A stretch of 64,000 nt of DNA from Gigaspora rosea (Eukaryota > Glomeromycota > Glomeromycetes > Diversisporales > Gigasporaceae), in assembly GCA_003550325.1 (NCBI GenBank), contig QKWP01000492.1:202165-266164 (forward strand), written 5' to 3'. The notes beneath the pieces are model-generated. The model was not told the DNA's origin and did no database searches. It was given only the letters and a program-made list of their open reading frames with translations. Numbering within the stretch: position 1 is the first letter of the stretch; the number at the start of each line of letters is the position of its first letter. Position numbers and translations under genes: made by a program. This document shows positions 23,459 to 34,853 of the stretch, in pieces.

Positions 23459-23985
23459 CAGGATTGCCGAATTTTAAAAAAAATAAAATTTGCAAAATTA
23501 CTATATTGGGTCAATAGTAAATTTTGGAAATAAGTACAATATAAACTTTTATTAAATACTAAAATCTTACAATCACTACTATAATAAGTGACTTTTTATT
23601 AAGTTAATGGCTCAAGTCAATTAATTAAAAGTTGTATAGCTTACTGAGACTATCTAATAGTGATTAGATCATTTAAATTGGCCCAGTCTATACTAAAATA
23701 TCACTAAAAAACAATTGGATAACTATATAAAATTTTATGTAAACAAAACTAGAAATTTTATATAGTTAGTCAATTGTTTTTTAATGATATCTCAGCATAT
23801 ACTGAGCCAATTTGAATAATCTAACTACCATCAGATGCATTTTAGCAAGCTTTACAACTTTCAATTAATTGACTTGAGCTGTTTAGCTTAATAAAAAATC
23901 ACTTACCATAGTAGTGATTGTTAAGATTTTGGTATATACTAAAAAATATAGTAATTTTTTTCAAATTTTAATATAGAATTTCTGC
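23459..23985. repeat. Foldback (long imperfect inverted repeat)
   Basis: Left arm (CAATCACTACTATAATAAGTG, then GGCTCAAGTCAATTAATT) and right arm (AATTAATTGACTTGAGC, then CACTTACCATAGTAGTGATTG) pair across a centre near 23730. Arms are about 260 bp and diverged by point mutations. Non-coding. Confidence 0.75.
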
Positions 23986-24334
23986 TAATCTTATCTGGAT
24001 TAGCAATTAACTAATTAAAGGGACTGTTAAAGCAATGTTAAAGCTAGGTACCTTTATATGTTTTTTACTATTTAATTAAAATTAGGATAAAAGTTAGTTA
24101 GAAGTTAGATTAAAATATCTTATAGATAAAATTACTTTCTTGATATTTTTAATTAACAGTTAATGCTCTAAGCTAGGTTTAGATACTTATTTTTTGTATT
24201 TTGGTGTTTTTTACTTTTTTTTCTTTGTTTTTGTTTTTCAGGCTAATCTGTGACTATTAAAATTTACAATTTAATTGGCTATTAATCATATGATTATATC
24301 TGGCTTTAATGGATCCCCTAATTACAGTAGTTTG

Positions 24335-24625
24335 ATTCTAGAATGATAGTTTGAAATATAGAATAGTAGTGAACCAGATATAGCATGTTAGATTTAGATA
24401 ATATGGTAGTTGGATTCACAGTCAGTAGTTAAATACAGGACAGTTAGATTCAGAGTGTAATGTGTAGTTTAATTTAAAATAATTATAAATTCTGGATGTA
24501 GCAGATAATTAGATTCTAAACATAGCATGCCAGGTAGATTCTGGATGTAGCACAGTAACTAAATTCTAGACGTAATAATAGATTCGAAATTTAGCATAGT
24601 AGTTAGATTTGAATATAGCAATAAT
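24335..24625. repeat. Degenerate minisatellite (TAGTTAGATTC..GTAGCA units)
   Basis: About ten units of roughly 23-27 bp with the pattern GTAGTTAGATTCTGGATGTAGCA. They are strongly diverged. The reverse complement resembles the fresher array at 54345-54915. Confidence 0.65.
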
Positions 24626-25315
24626 AACTGTAAAATTTTTTGTATTTTTTTTTATATACTAATAAACTGGCATACTCTTGTCTAATAAATAGATCATTTA
24701 TATTAAATTTACCTAATTGCTTATGGGTTAGTAAACGGGTAAAAAATGTAAAATCTATAAAGAATCGAAATATGAAAGTTATAACTAAATCGCTTACTAA
24801 CTAATACATAGTTTAATAACAATATAAATAATGAATAATAAATAAAGAATACATGCACGTGGAGAGTATGAAAACCAATATTAACTATAGAACATAGCAT
24901 AATCTATAACTGATATATTGTAGCTTATAATACAGCCGCATAGCCTATATTCAGAAAAAATAATAAAAAGTATAAATCGCTATTTTCAAGTTTTAGAAAA
25001 ACTTCACACTTAGCCAAGGTATAATTACCTTGCCGATTGCTGAATTACCTTACGAAAAGTGCACCCCTTCGCTAACTTCTGGATTATTCCTCCGTTCTCC
25101 GGATTATTTTTATAGTAGTATCCGTAATATGTGACGATACATTTAGCAATTGACCAATCAGCCGCCTTCGATATATCGATATATCAAATCACATACTCTA
25201 AATTTTATTGGTATCAACCAGCTAACGCATATTGCATGTTGTGTAACTATATTTTTGGGTGCATCAAAAAAAATCCAATCGGTAGCTTTTTTCATTATTT
25301 TCTATCGTTAAAATC
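24626..25315. other. Gene-free AT-rich stretch
   Basis: Unique sequence with a palindromic GATATATCGATATATC at about 25169. No credible coding region; the open frames are short and AT-biased. Confidence 0.4.
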
Positions 25316-25317
25316 AA

Positions 25318-25952
25318 TAGCAAACTTTTCAAGATGTGAATCTTTACTCAAGTCAAAGACAAACTGTTCAAGATACTATAGGATCTCTACTTGAAGTTAC
25401 TCAACAAACTATTCAAAATATTATGCAGATCTCTACTCGAAGTTATTCAAGATTGAATCTCTTCTTCAAGATCCAATTATTTGACTCGAAGCCCAAAATG
25501 ATAACAAAATTTTCAAAATCCAGTTTTTTTTTACTTGAAGCCAAATGATGACAAACTTTTCAAGATCTAATATCTTTACTTGAAGTCGAGACAACATCCA
25601 ATTTTTTTGACTCGACGGGATTTTAAATGATAAACTTTTCAAGACCTAATATTTTTACTTGAAGTCGAGACAACAAACTTTTCAAGATCCAGTATCTTTA
25701 CTCGAAGCCAGCGACAAGGATCCAAAATCTCGAAGTTAATGACAGACCCTACTCAAGTTGATGACAAACTTTTCAAGATATTTATAAACCTTTATAGCAT
25801 CTTGAACAGCTTGTCATCAATGTCAAATGTGGATCTCTACTTGAAGTCAATAACAAACTTTTCAAGATCTGACATCTTTACTCGAATTCGATAGCTCCTC
25901 AAGGTTCAATACCTTTACTTGAAGTCAGTAACAAGTATTTCAAGATCTAATA
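25318..25952. repeat. Minisatellite array, about 45-60-bp units
   Basis: Repeated modules of ACAAACTTTTCAAGATC, TAATATCTTTACT and CGAAGTCAA, roughly a dozen imperfect units. The array is interrupted by the hAT at 25953-30222 and resumes briefly at 30223-30300 (AATATCTTTAACAACCTTAC). Confidence 0.8.
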
Positions 25953-27904
25953 TAGGGCTGTTAATCGGTCTGTCTGTCCTTCCTGGTTAAAAGACTGCCC
26001 AGTGTTGTGGCCTTGGGAGAGACTTCCAAAACTCGTATGCCAATTTAGCTACTGGGCTGCAATCATTAAGAGTTCGGTGGTTTATAAACGAATGTATTTT
26101 TTATTGAATATTTTGGGAGAGCGATTTATATACATGTGTGTGTTAGAAAATTATATACAAAAATTTTAAAGGAAGAAAAGCTTAAAGAAAAATAAACTAA
26201 ACTGTCTCTTCTCTTCATATAACGATCTTTTTATATTCCCACCGATTACTAAGAATGAGGTAAGAGCTACGAATATTTACAAGAATGTAGTAATGGGAAT
26301 TTACTATGTAGAAATGTAGTATTCGTTACCTGGAAATATGTAATAATTAGATCATAGAAATGTAGAAATTGAGTGAGCGAAGTATGTGGTAATCGGTGAG
26401 TAACCGACCAATCATCAAATGTAATCACTGACTCCCGTAACCAGTAATCGGGTTAAAATCGAACCCCTTCGGAAATAAAAAATTTTTGATCAGGACCGGA
26501 CTGCGGTCCAGGACCGAATAGAGCTAGACCGGACGGACCGATGATCAATATAATACTTTTTTGCTATAACGATGAATTTTGTCAGTATCAATAATTTTAC
26601 AATAAGCTTTTCAAATTTGTAATATTTGCTTATATGATATAAGAGAGCAATAATTAATACGTTTGATAATTTTAGTCATACATAAATGGATTAGAAAATA
26701 ATATTATAGCATATTAATATAGCAAAATGACACTTTTAACCACTTATTCGATAATTTGATTGAATAATATAATCATAATTGGGCACGCCAAATGTTCAAT
26801 CTTGTACTGATTTACGACAAGAATTGTCTTAATATATGAAAATATTAAATTAACAAAATAACTAGATGTTACTTGCATAGAAAAAAAATACTTATTAATA
26901 TAATATTGTTAGCCTGTCAAATACTTAAAAATTTATAAACAACATATAAAAAATAAAGTATACTACTAGTATCGGGTTATTTCCAAGTTAAAATCAAAAA
27001 AAATTTTTAATCGGTAAAATGTTATATATAAAAGTTTTATAAGCACAATAAAATTATATACGTATATAAAAAAAAACCTGCTAGCAAGAAAAAAAAATTT
27101 TTATAAAATTAAAATTTAGAATGGTAAGCCTTAAATCCAAGATTTTAAACACAAAACAGCCCGAACTGTTTCATTATCAAGAGAATTTCGTGATTTAGTA
27201 ACTATTAATCCAGCTAAGCTAAATAGTTGTTCACTTGGAACACTAGTAGACAGTGTTGTACATTTTCACTGTCCCAGCCTTTTTTTGCCATGTCCCAACG
27301 TCCCAATGTCCCAGCGCCCCAAGTGTCCCAACTATATCCCAAGCCTTAATAATTAAGTGGTAAATCGCAGATAAAGGGTATAAAATGATCGACATTTTAT
27401 AGTAAATTACGGCGGGCATTTAATAATAAATTTTTTTAATAGCTGGAATGGGGAACATTTTCTCATTACAAATGACAAATACTAAAAAATACACAACGCA
27501 ACCCTGGTATATAAGCAAATAGCTCAAATCTTCATTACAAACTACTTATAGAAGTTTTTTTTACCTATATACGCGATCTTTAGTAGCCTAGTTAAATAGT
27601 GCATGTACATACGTGTTGTATGTTGCAGAAGTCAAAAAAAAACCTTGAAGTTAAGTTTAATTTACTGTATCTCAATAGTGACTTTTAGTTTTAGAATATA
27701 TATGTGAATAGTTATTAATAAGTGCATTTTACTCTTGACATATTATTTCTACGTAGAGATGTGAATCCTTGATTTCTCGAAAATACTGTATTTGTTTTTA
27801 ATATCTAAATAGTTCATTTGCTGATTCTATATAGAGCAGATGAAATGAAAAAATCCAACAGAATTGAAATCGAAATGAATGAGTACCTGTTGTCAAAACG
27901 GAAT

Positions 27905-27966
27905 TAGAAAGTATAACTGACATGTTGGCTGTGTAAGTAGCCGACACGTCAGTTATACTTTCCCAG
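27905..27966. repeat. Compact hairpin (24-bp stem, 8-nt loop)
   Basis: Arms GAAAGTATAACTGACATG and CACGTCAGTTATACTTTC, extended by TTGGCT/AGCCGA, enclose GTGTAAGT. Only about two mismatches lie in the 24-bp stem. It lies inside a hAT; it may be a tiny snapback MITE or a small-RNA precursor shape. Confidence 0.6.
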
Positions 27967-28506
27967 TAAAGTTCTGCTTATATTCAATTATATATGTAAA
28001 TAGTAGTTCATTTACTATAAAAAATCTGACAAAGATAGACCTAATACTGTAATAGATGTTTGAAGTTAGTTATTGCTAATAAAATAGAAATGGTATTGAA
28101 AATCGAACAGATTGTATTTATTATTATAAATAATCTAATAAAATAAATAGGATAAATAAATAAGGGCTAAATATAAATATCGCATTTTGAATCAAACAAA
28201 TAAAACTTGGGTTTCAGAATTAGCTTATTTCGAAAATAAGTGGGTGCTTAAAAAATTTTATTTTCGATTTAAAAATTACCCAATGATAACATTGACTTTT
28301 AAGCGACAGCGATTAAAGATATTAATTCTAGAATCCCAAAGCATTTTTTATTTATTAATTACAGTATTATACGCTATATCATTATATTATCATGATAGAG
28401 CTGCGATATAGAGCACTTATAATAAAGCCTTGTACGTTGTTAAAAGTTTGGTCCCTACAAGCTACATTTAGGAAGGTCTGATTACAGTTCAACAGTTTGA
28501 TCCAGG

Positions 28507-28599
28507 GTTCTGCAAGTGCTGGGCATGGTGCCGTTAAAACATAGTGCCTGGGTAGCCAGGCACTATATTTAACGGCACCGTTCCTGGCACTTGCAGAAC
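28507..28599. repeat. Mini-foldback, 45-bp arms and 4-nt loop
   Basis: Arms GTTCTGCAAGTGCTGGGCAT and (right arm inverted) GTTCTGCAAGTGCCAGGAAC continue through GGTGCCGTTAAA and TAGTGCCTGG and meet at GTAG. It is much better conserved than its surroundings. Just upstream (28440-28490) is a damaged end of the 959-1299 MITE family. Confidence 0.7.
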
Positions 28600-29415
28600 T
28601 ATAGTTTGATTATAAACTACTCACAGGCAAATGGTACTGGTATACAGACAACCCTATATAAACGAACATACTGGTCCTGCACTGACAATCTACATATAAC
28701 CGATGTTCAACTACTCAACCTTGATCAGGATAACTTTGTTAGTTGTCGCGAAACTTGTTTATAACAACATCATCAGTATAGTATATAATGAAATTGCTTT
28801 CAAACAACAGAATAAAAATTTATCTAGTTTTAATTTATGGTGCCAAATAAAATCGACATTCTCACGTACCTGGTTAAAATGAATGATAAAAAAAGAAGAA
28901 AAGGGTCTATTTTGAGATGGTTGGGAATCGGAATTATTAAAGATTTCAAAATAATTTAGCGCGAATGCGCGTCGCTTACTGGGTAAAGTTTTTATTTTAT
29001 ATAATAAAAAAAAATCTTATTTAACTCTATGATTTTACAGGTTATGTTCTATAGAATTTAATGGCTAAATAATAGCTTTTGACTAAATGTAATATAGTTC
29101 GTTATAAGGTCAAAATGGCGTGTCAGACACTAACTATAATTGATCTCTGCCGTACAACCTTATAAAATTTATACCCTTGATCTGCGATCTACCACTTAAT
29201 AAATTAATTTAAAAAAATATATAATTATATATTTTTTTAGGTGCTGAACACATTTTTAAAAAAATTTAATTAGATTATCTTAATAAAATTTTAAGTAATT
29301 TTAATTTATAAAATTGTCCCAGAATGTCCCAAAATGTCCCAACGTATGTCCCAACTGTCCCATGTACAACACTGCTAGTAGACATAATAGCTAGATAATC
29401 TTGTATTTGCTTATA

Positions 29416-29538
29416 GGCGTTGTTTGGAACACGAGTTAGAGGCAAGCTAATAGTTAATTTAGTCAAATGCAAATTATTAAAAATCCTCGGCTAAATTAAT
29501 CATTAGCTTGTTTCAAACTCGTGTTCCAAAATAATGCC
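29416..29538. mobile_element. Tiny inverted-repeat element (about 123 bp)
   Basis: Arms GGCGTTGTTTGGAACACGAG and (inverted) GGCATTATTTTGGAACACGA continue with CAAGCTAAT and TTAATTTAG. The flanks share ATAGGCGTT, so the TSD is ambiguous in length. It sits within the outer hAT, next to its transposase remnant. Confidence 0.65.
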
Positions 29539-29874
29539 CATAGGCGTTATTTCGCACAAATACAGTGCAAATTGTAAATCAACTAATCACGCCATTGCTG
29601 TAATTAATAAATTTCTCTATTTTATTAACGTTAACAACAGTCTATTATCATTATACATTAAACGTGGTTTAATATTGTTTAACAAACTAAGGGTTTGTAA
29701 TTGAACGGTTGTTTACTAATTTGTTCATTAGTAATTTTCGTTTTTTCTAAATCAAAAATATAATGAAAGGATATGAAAATGAAAAAAAACCCGAATAAAG
29801 GTTTAACCAAAAACAACATTTTATACTTGTTTCAAATGCGTATTATCATAATAATATTTAGTTTATTTAATATT

Positions 29875-30108
29875 TGGGGTCTTTGCCTTGAAAATGACCT
29901 TATGGGACTATGTAGATCTTATGAATAAAAATTAAAATTTCTAGATATCCTGTAATCCAATTCAAATAAACTTTTTTTTATTTTGTAGAGCTTAGTGAGT
30001 TTTACAAAATAAAAAAAGGTTTATGGATTACTGGGTGGCTAGAAACTTTAATTTTTATCCATAAGATTTACATAGTCCCGTAAGGTCATTTTCAAGGCAA
30101 AGACCCCA
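29875..30108. mobile_element. MITE with 48-bp TIRs (234 bp)
   Basis: Ends TGGGGTCTTTGCCTTGAAAA continue AATGACCTTATGGGACTATG and recur inverted with few changes. Flanked by ATT on both sides. Inserted near the right end of the outer hAT. Confidence 0.7.
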
Positions 30109-30339
30109 ATTTACTATTAGGACTGACGGTCCTTTCGGTCCGTCCTAAAAAGGACCGGACCGGCCCAGTCTCTGGATGGACCAAAGGACCGTTGGTTCGG
30201 ACTGGACCGATTAACAGCCCTAATCTTTAATATCTTTAACAACCTTACAAGGTCCAATATTTTTACCCAACTTTTTTTAATATATCTTATGGACCTTTAT
30301 GTTTCTTCATTGTTAATTAAAAATAAATAATCAATGCTA

Positions 30340-30620
30340 TTATTAACTTGCCTTTTTGTCTTTCTCTTTGCCATTTTTTTATGGCCTCAAATCTGTCTAT
30401 AGCTTCTTTGTAAAGAAATTCGCGTTTGTCATGTTTATTTTTCAACCGTCTTAATGTCAAAAGATAATCTGTATGTTCACGATTCTTTTCAAAGGTCAAT
30501 TTTAGTAGAATTTTTGATAAATTCGGGAACAGAGCGTGCCACTTTGGATAAATTTTTTTTGTTTACATGTTCACTGCGGAACTCATATTTAATAATTTTT
30601 TCAATTAAGTTTAGGGTTAG
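30340..30620 (-). pseudogene. Small gene fragment with a frameshift, family unknown
   Basis: On the minus strand one frame reads EFRSEHVNKKNLSKVARSV and PEFIKNSTKIDL, then a stop. A +1 frame beginning in the same bases reads FEKNREHTDYLLTLRRLKNK, KREFLYKEAIDRF and EAIKKWQRERQKGK. The two join naturally if one base is lost. The charged helical composition looks like a real protein rather than AT noise, perhaps a small mitochondrial or ribosomal protein, but I cannot name it. No in-frame ATG is visible at the start. An intron could also explain the shift. Confidence 0.35.
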
Positions 30621-30639
30621 GGTCGTTTTATATTAGGGT

Positions 30640-32756
30640 TAGATTAGTTTTAGGTAAATATATATAAGCAAAATTGCCTTCCCGACATTTTTGCTTTTAT
30701 TTCTTGTTTTGCTTCGCCGGCGATCATCTAAATTCTATAATTTGATTGGCGGTTGATCACATGATTTGCCTCCGCTTTAGACGTACCCCCATTTTGTGCA
30801 AACATTTACTAAAAATGAAAATTAGATAACACCAAGGTGTGTTAAGAAGTTTACCACTTGGCAAATTACGCACGTACACTCATAACAAAGCTAGGCAATT
30901 GGACAATTGGCTGTCCGGCGAATTTTAAAATTCTATAGTTAGGCAAAACTGAAGAATTGGACTACAAATTTTTTACACAATATCTATAGTATACTATATG
31001 TTAATAGATCAATGGACTGGATAGATTGGATATGTGTAAAATTCATTGCATATACAAGAGATGCTGCCCAACCCCGTTCACGTACGCACGTTGTACGTAC
31101 TGTACGTATAATGTTACAAGTATATGTATATATATATATACATATATCTGGTATAGATAACTGGTTCAAGATGTGCTTATAAAAAGAAAAGAATTATACG
31201 ACTAAAAGAAAGGCCATGGTACAAAAAGGATGTTCGATGATTTGTAGTAAATTTAATTTTCTTTGCATTATGTATAACTATAATGAAATCATTTTAATAT
31301 CTCAAAGATTTTTATATTTTTTAAGATTAAACCAATATAATTCGTTAAAATTTTGACCTTAATACATACCCTTAAATAGAAATTCGGTTTTTATTGATTT
31401 AAAAATTAAATTAGTTCTATTAACAATCGAATCGTTAGATTTAGCATTAGGTTGAATCAGGTTTGAGTTCAGCTTGAATCATTAAATTGAACCTTAAGTT
31501 TTAAATTCAAATGTTTGAACTGTTAAATACATATCAGTATCACCATTATCGTCTAAATGCGTTTAAATAATTGCATTCACTTTCATAAATTTTATTTAGC
31601 AATAATTTTTGAATAGATTTTTATTAATTTATAATCAATTAATTTATGGAAACACAACTTTAAAACTATAAATACGTATTAACAATGAAATACACCGATA
31701 TTAATTAATAGATATATTGTGGTATCTCTTCTAAACAAGAAAAATTTTTTATATTCTAAAAATAGACCGATTACAAAAAATAAACCAACCACACTGAACA
31801 AATATAATTTTGTCCTAATTAAATATGCATATTTTCTTTTGATATTAAAGCACAACTCTTTACCTTATATTTTTAAATATATAACATTATAACGTTATAA
31901 AATTACTATAAAAATGTCCAAAATTACATTGCCTGGGATCATGTGATTTATATATATTATAATCCAGTAATCTAATTTACAAGGCGTTAAAGTCTGCCCA
32001 TGATGAAGGTTTAACAACATCCAGTTCCATGTGGATGCGAATTTGAATCAACATTCATCTGATTTGTTCTAAAATTCGGCAAAGATCGACGACGAATAAT
32101 TTATGGTTTACTCGCATAGTAATTTAATTGGGTTCTTGCCAACCAAACTTACTAGTTTTGATTTCAAATAGTATTTACCGGGTTATTACCGTTATTGTTA
32201 GGGCAAAAAGTCTCAAATTAAAATTGAGTTTGGGGTAAGTACATACTGTAATCACGGGATTCTATCTCTTCGACAAATTTCCATTCACGGTTTAAAGTTA
32301 GACGGTAAATGTGTCATACGAGATTGTCCATATCGATATTGTAATAACAATTACGGGAATTCTTAAAAATTTTGTACACGTACAATTCTTTTCTTTCTGA
32401 AATTGTTAAATGTTCCTTTCTAATCGAATTTCGAAAAATTAGTTAAAAATGTTTATTGTTTGCGATTAGAACAAATAAAACTTTATTTGGGTTTCAAAAT
32501 CTTTTTATAAAAATTACAATTTCAAACCCTAATTTAAGTTAACAAAAATATTCTGTTTTTTTATAACAATTCACAATGAATAAATAAATGAATAAATGAT
32601 TATCGAAAATATTTTCAACAATTTTATACAACTAACAATGGTCAAGATTTTTTTTTTCTTTTAGCAACAAGTGTTTTTTAATGAATTAATAATGCTGTGA
32701 ATTCTGAAATACAATTATAGTAACATTTTTTTTTCATATAGCCTGGTTCAGTAAAG
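30640..32756. other. Intergenic stretch
   Basis: Contains TTAGGGTTAG telomere-like units at its left edge, a (TA)n/(GTAC)-rich patch at 31080-31150, and AT-rich unique sequence. The less AT-biased part at 31980-32400 has no coding frame I trust. Confidence 0.4.
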
Positions 32757-33370
32757 AATAACGCCCACGACCCTTAATGCCATAGTAAGTACGATGGTAA
32801 CACTACGTATTTGAACATAATAATTTATAGAAATGTTTAAATTTAAAAAGGTTGTGATGTTCATATACACCAAACTAGAAATCAATCTAACGCCCCACGA
32901 ACCTTAATTCCACGGAATCAAGTATAACCCGAATTTAAACAGTAATTTTCTGTGTAATTAAAAAAGTTGTCTCTATATTCAGATCAAGCAGTAGATATCG
33001 ACTTGACGCCCATGAATCTTAATGTCACGGAATCGATAAATACTATATAGTTTACATACTGTAATTGCTAATCTCGGTGCTCATGTACACCTGACATAAC
33101 GCCCATGAATCTTAATGTCACTGAATCAACATATGATTAATAGTTTACATAAATGCTAATGCTAATTTCGATGCTTATGTACACTTTGACCGAACAGGAG
33201 GAGATAATAAAGTTCTAATGCCCACAAACTTTAATATCACAAAATAAATATAATTATAACCAAGCTTTAAATGGTAAATATTAAATTTAGAAGAGTATAC
33301 CTTGGTATATATATATATATTTATGTACACTTGATCGATCGAACGCCTACGAATCTTAAGATTTCAAAAA
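32757..33370. repeat. Tandem array of about 95-128-bp units
   Basis: Six spaced copies of the core AACGCCCATGAATCTTAATG followed by TCACGGAATC, at about 32760, 32889, 33005, 33100, 33217 and 33341. Each is followed by a variable AT-rich spacer that often ends TTATGTACAC. The core is better conserved than the spacer. The array lies about 500 bp beyond the stop codon of the minus-strand gene at 33873-35796. Confidence 0.75.
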
Positions 33371-33872
33371 GATTAATTTACATATTGCAAAGTTTAATAT
33401 GCACTTGATACCAATGAATGAACTTGAAATAATCAAGCTATCGATTTAATACTAATGTCATGGAATTAAGTAAATTATTTGCTAAATGTAGTACTAAATG
33501 TAGTAGCTTTTTCAAAATCTAGTTTCACCTTTAGAAATTATTAAATTGTACAAAAAATTTTTTTTACATGTTAATTCTAACTAAACTTAATTAATATCTA
33601 TTCAATCTAATTTAATCATTACTATTTGTTTTCTCTAACTTAGTTTTTTCTAAAAATTACCAATCTTAAATCGGATTAATATTTACTCGTTATTATTACA
33701 AATTTAATTGGTTCTGAATTTGACACTATTGATCGAAAATGGGACAAGTCCCAGATCAAATAGAAATCTCGATTCCCAAGCCCAAACTACGTAGTAATCT
33801 CTTAAGTCAAAAAAAAAAAAAAAAGTTTGGTTGTAACCCTACTCTTGAACCATCTCTTCAGTCAACTATCCA

Positions 33873-34822
33873 TCAACTATCTGGCGCGTCAACTTGAAAA
33901 TCAATCCTATTAAAAGAAATTACCGGGCAACTTTTACGGTATTTGTTCGCAAACTTTGATGACTCCGCGTCACCTATTCCCAATAATTCTTGAAGTTCAT
34001 ATAAAAGCGTTATTGTAGGAGAAGGCGGTGATTTATCAACATTATTATTAGTAGTAGTATTGTAAGGAGTATGTGGAATCCCATTTCGCCCATTCTGAAT
34101 GGAGAGTAATAGCCCAAGACCTTTTCGTTCGCAAGATTGTGGTGTAGATTTTTTATTATTTACAGTATCTTGCTTTGCAAGGATCAAAAGTTCTTTAACA
34201 ACTTCTCGGACACGTTCGCCATTTTCGCAAATAATTGGGCTCATCTTTAGCTTTGGATTCGTTGAAGTTTTTATTTTTAATTTTTGATTCATTGAAGTTG
34301 ATGTTTCAATGTTACTTCGTGCCTTCGATTTTTTTGACTTTTTAGATGATACATTGTTAACAAACGTGTTTTCTACTCCTTCCTTTTTTATCTCCAACTC
34401 TTTAGATTCTTTAGATTCCGTAGATGTATTAGAATGTGATGTCTGCATTAATATATTATTATCATTATTATGTTTTACTGATTCATTAAAGAAATCCTCG
34501 TTTTGAGTATCTGATTCGTTATAATTTATATCTATCAAATTAAAAAAAAATTTTTTTTTTTTATCAAATTATATGAATTAGACAATGCCATACAAAATAT
34601 AATACATTTAAAACGAATTATTGACAAACCTAATTGTGCATTAGGTAAAACTTTAGTTCCTATAGCTTTTGATGAACGCTCAAGAGCTTCTTGTGCGTCA
34701 TGAAGTAGTTCATCTATAATAACACATATTCGTTTAAATCGAACATCATTATCTTTTGCGATTTCTACCAGGTCCGTCTGATGATTAAAATTAATTTAAT
34801 TATTAAAATGTTTAATATCAGA

Positions 34823-34853
<31 letters not shown>

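Larger units (their letters stand above)
27251..29374. mobile_element. hAT-like element nested in hAT transposase (2124 bp)
   Basis: TIRs CAGTGTTGTAC and GTACAACACTG are flanked by perfect CTAGTAGA duplications (27243-27250, 29375-29382). The homology between the ends extends inward for about 150 bp: repeated ATGTCCCAACGTCCCA, then TTAAGTGGTAAATCGCAGAT and its inverse near 29180. It shares TIR and GTCCC-rich ends with the mini-element at 53612-53885. No transposase frame was recognised inside. Confidence 0.9.
27121..29415 (-). pseudogene. hAT transposase C-terminal dimerisation fragment, split
   Basis: Reading the minus strand and skipping the insertion 27251-29374 gives AYKQIQDYLAIMSTS, then PSEQLFSLAGLIVTKSRNSL and NETVRAVLCLKSWI. 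These are the hATC block motifs (a VPSE/ERxFS-like segment, R-N-x-L and LxxKxWI). Upstream catalytic regions are not recognisable. Broken by the nested hAT and by the small element at 29416. Confidence 0.8.
25953..30222 (-). mobile_element. hAT transposon (4.27 kb) with transposase remnant
   Basis: TIRs TAGGGCTGTTAATCGGTC are identical at both ends over 18 bp. Flanks are ATCTAATA on the left and ATCTTTAATA on the right, a TSD with a 2-nt insertion, both within minisatellite sequence. Subterminal GGTCCGGACC/GGACCG repeats are present. Coding matter survives only as the hAT C-terminal dimerisation region on the minus strand, itself split. Contains the elements at 27251-29374, 29416-29538 and 29875-30108. 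Confidence 0.85.

Noticed and set aside
12630..23460. LTR retrotransposon
   Set aside because: No long terminal repeats, protease or integrase; an APE-type endonuclease with RT and terminal RNase H fits a LINE.
25318..25952. CRISPR-like array
   Set aside because: Units vary in length and sequence, there are no regular unique spacers, and the DNA is eukaryotic.
33873..34538. A stand-alone 221-aa gene starting MIDINYNESD
   Set aside because: The frame continues upstream through a phased GT/AG intron at the first codons, so this is the last exon of the five-exon gene.
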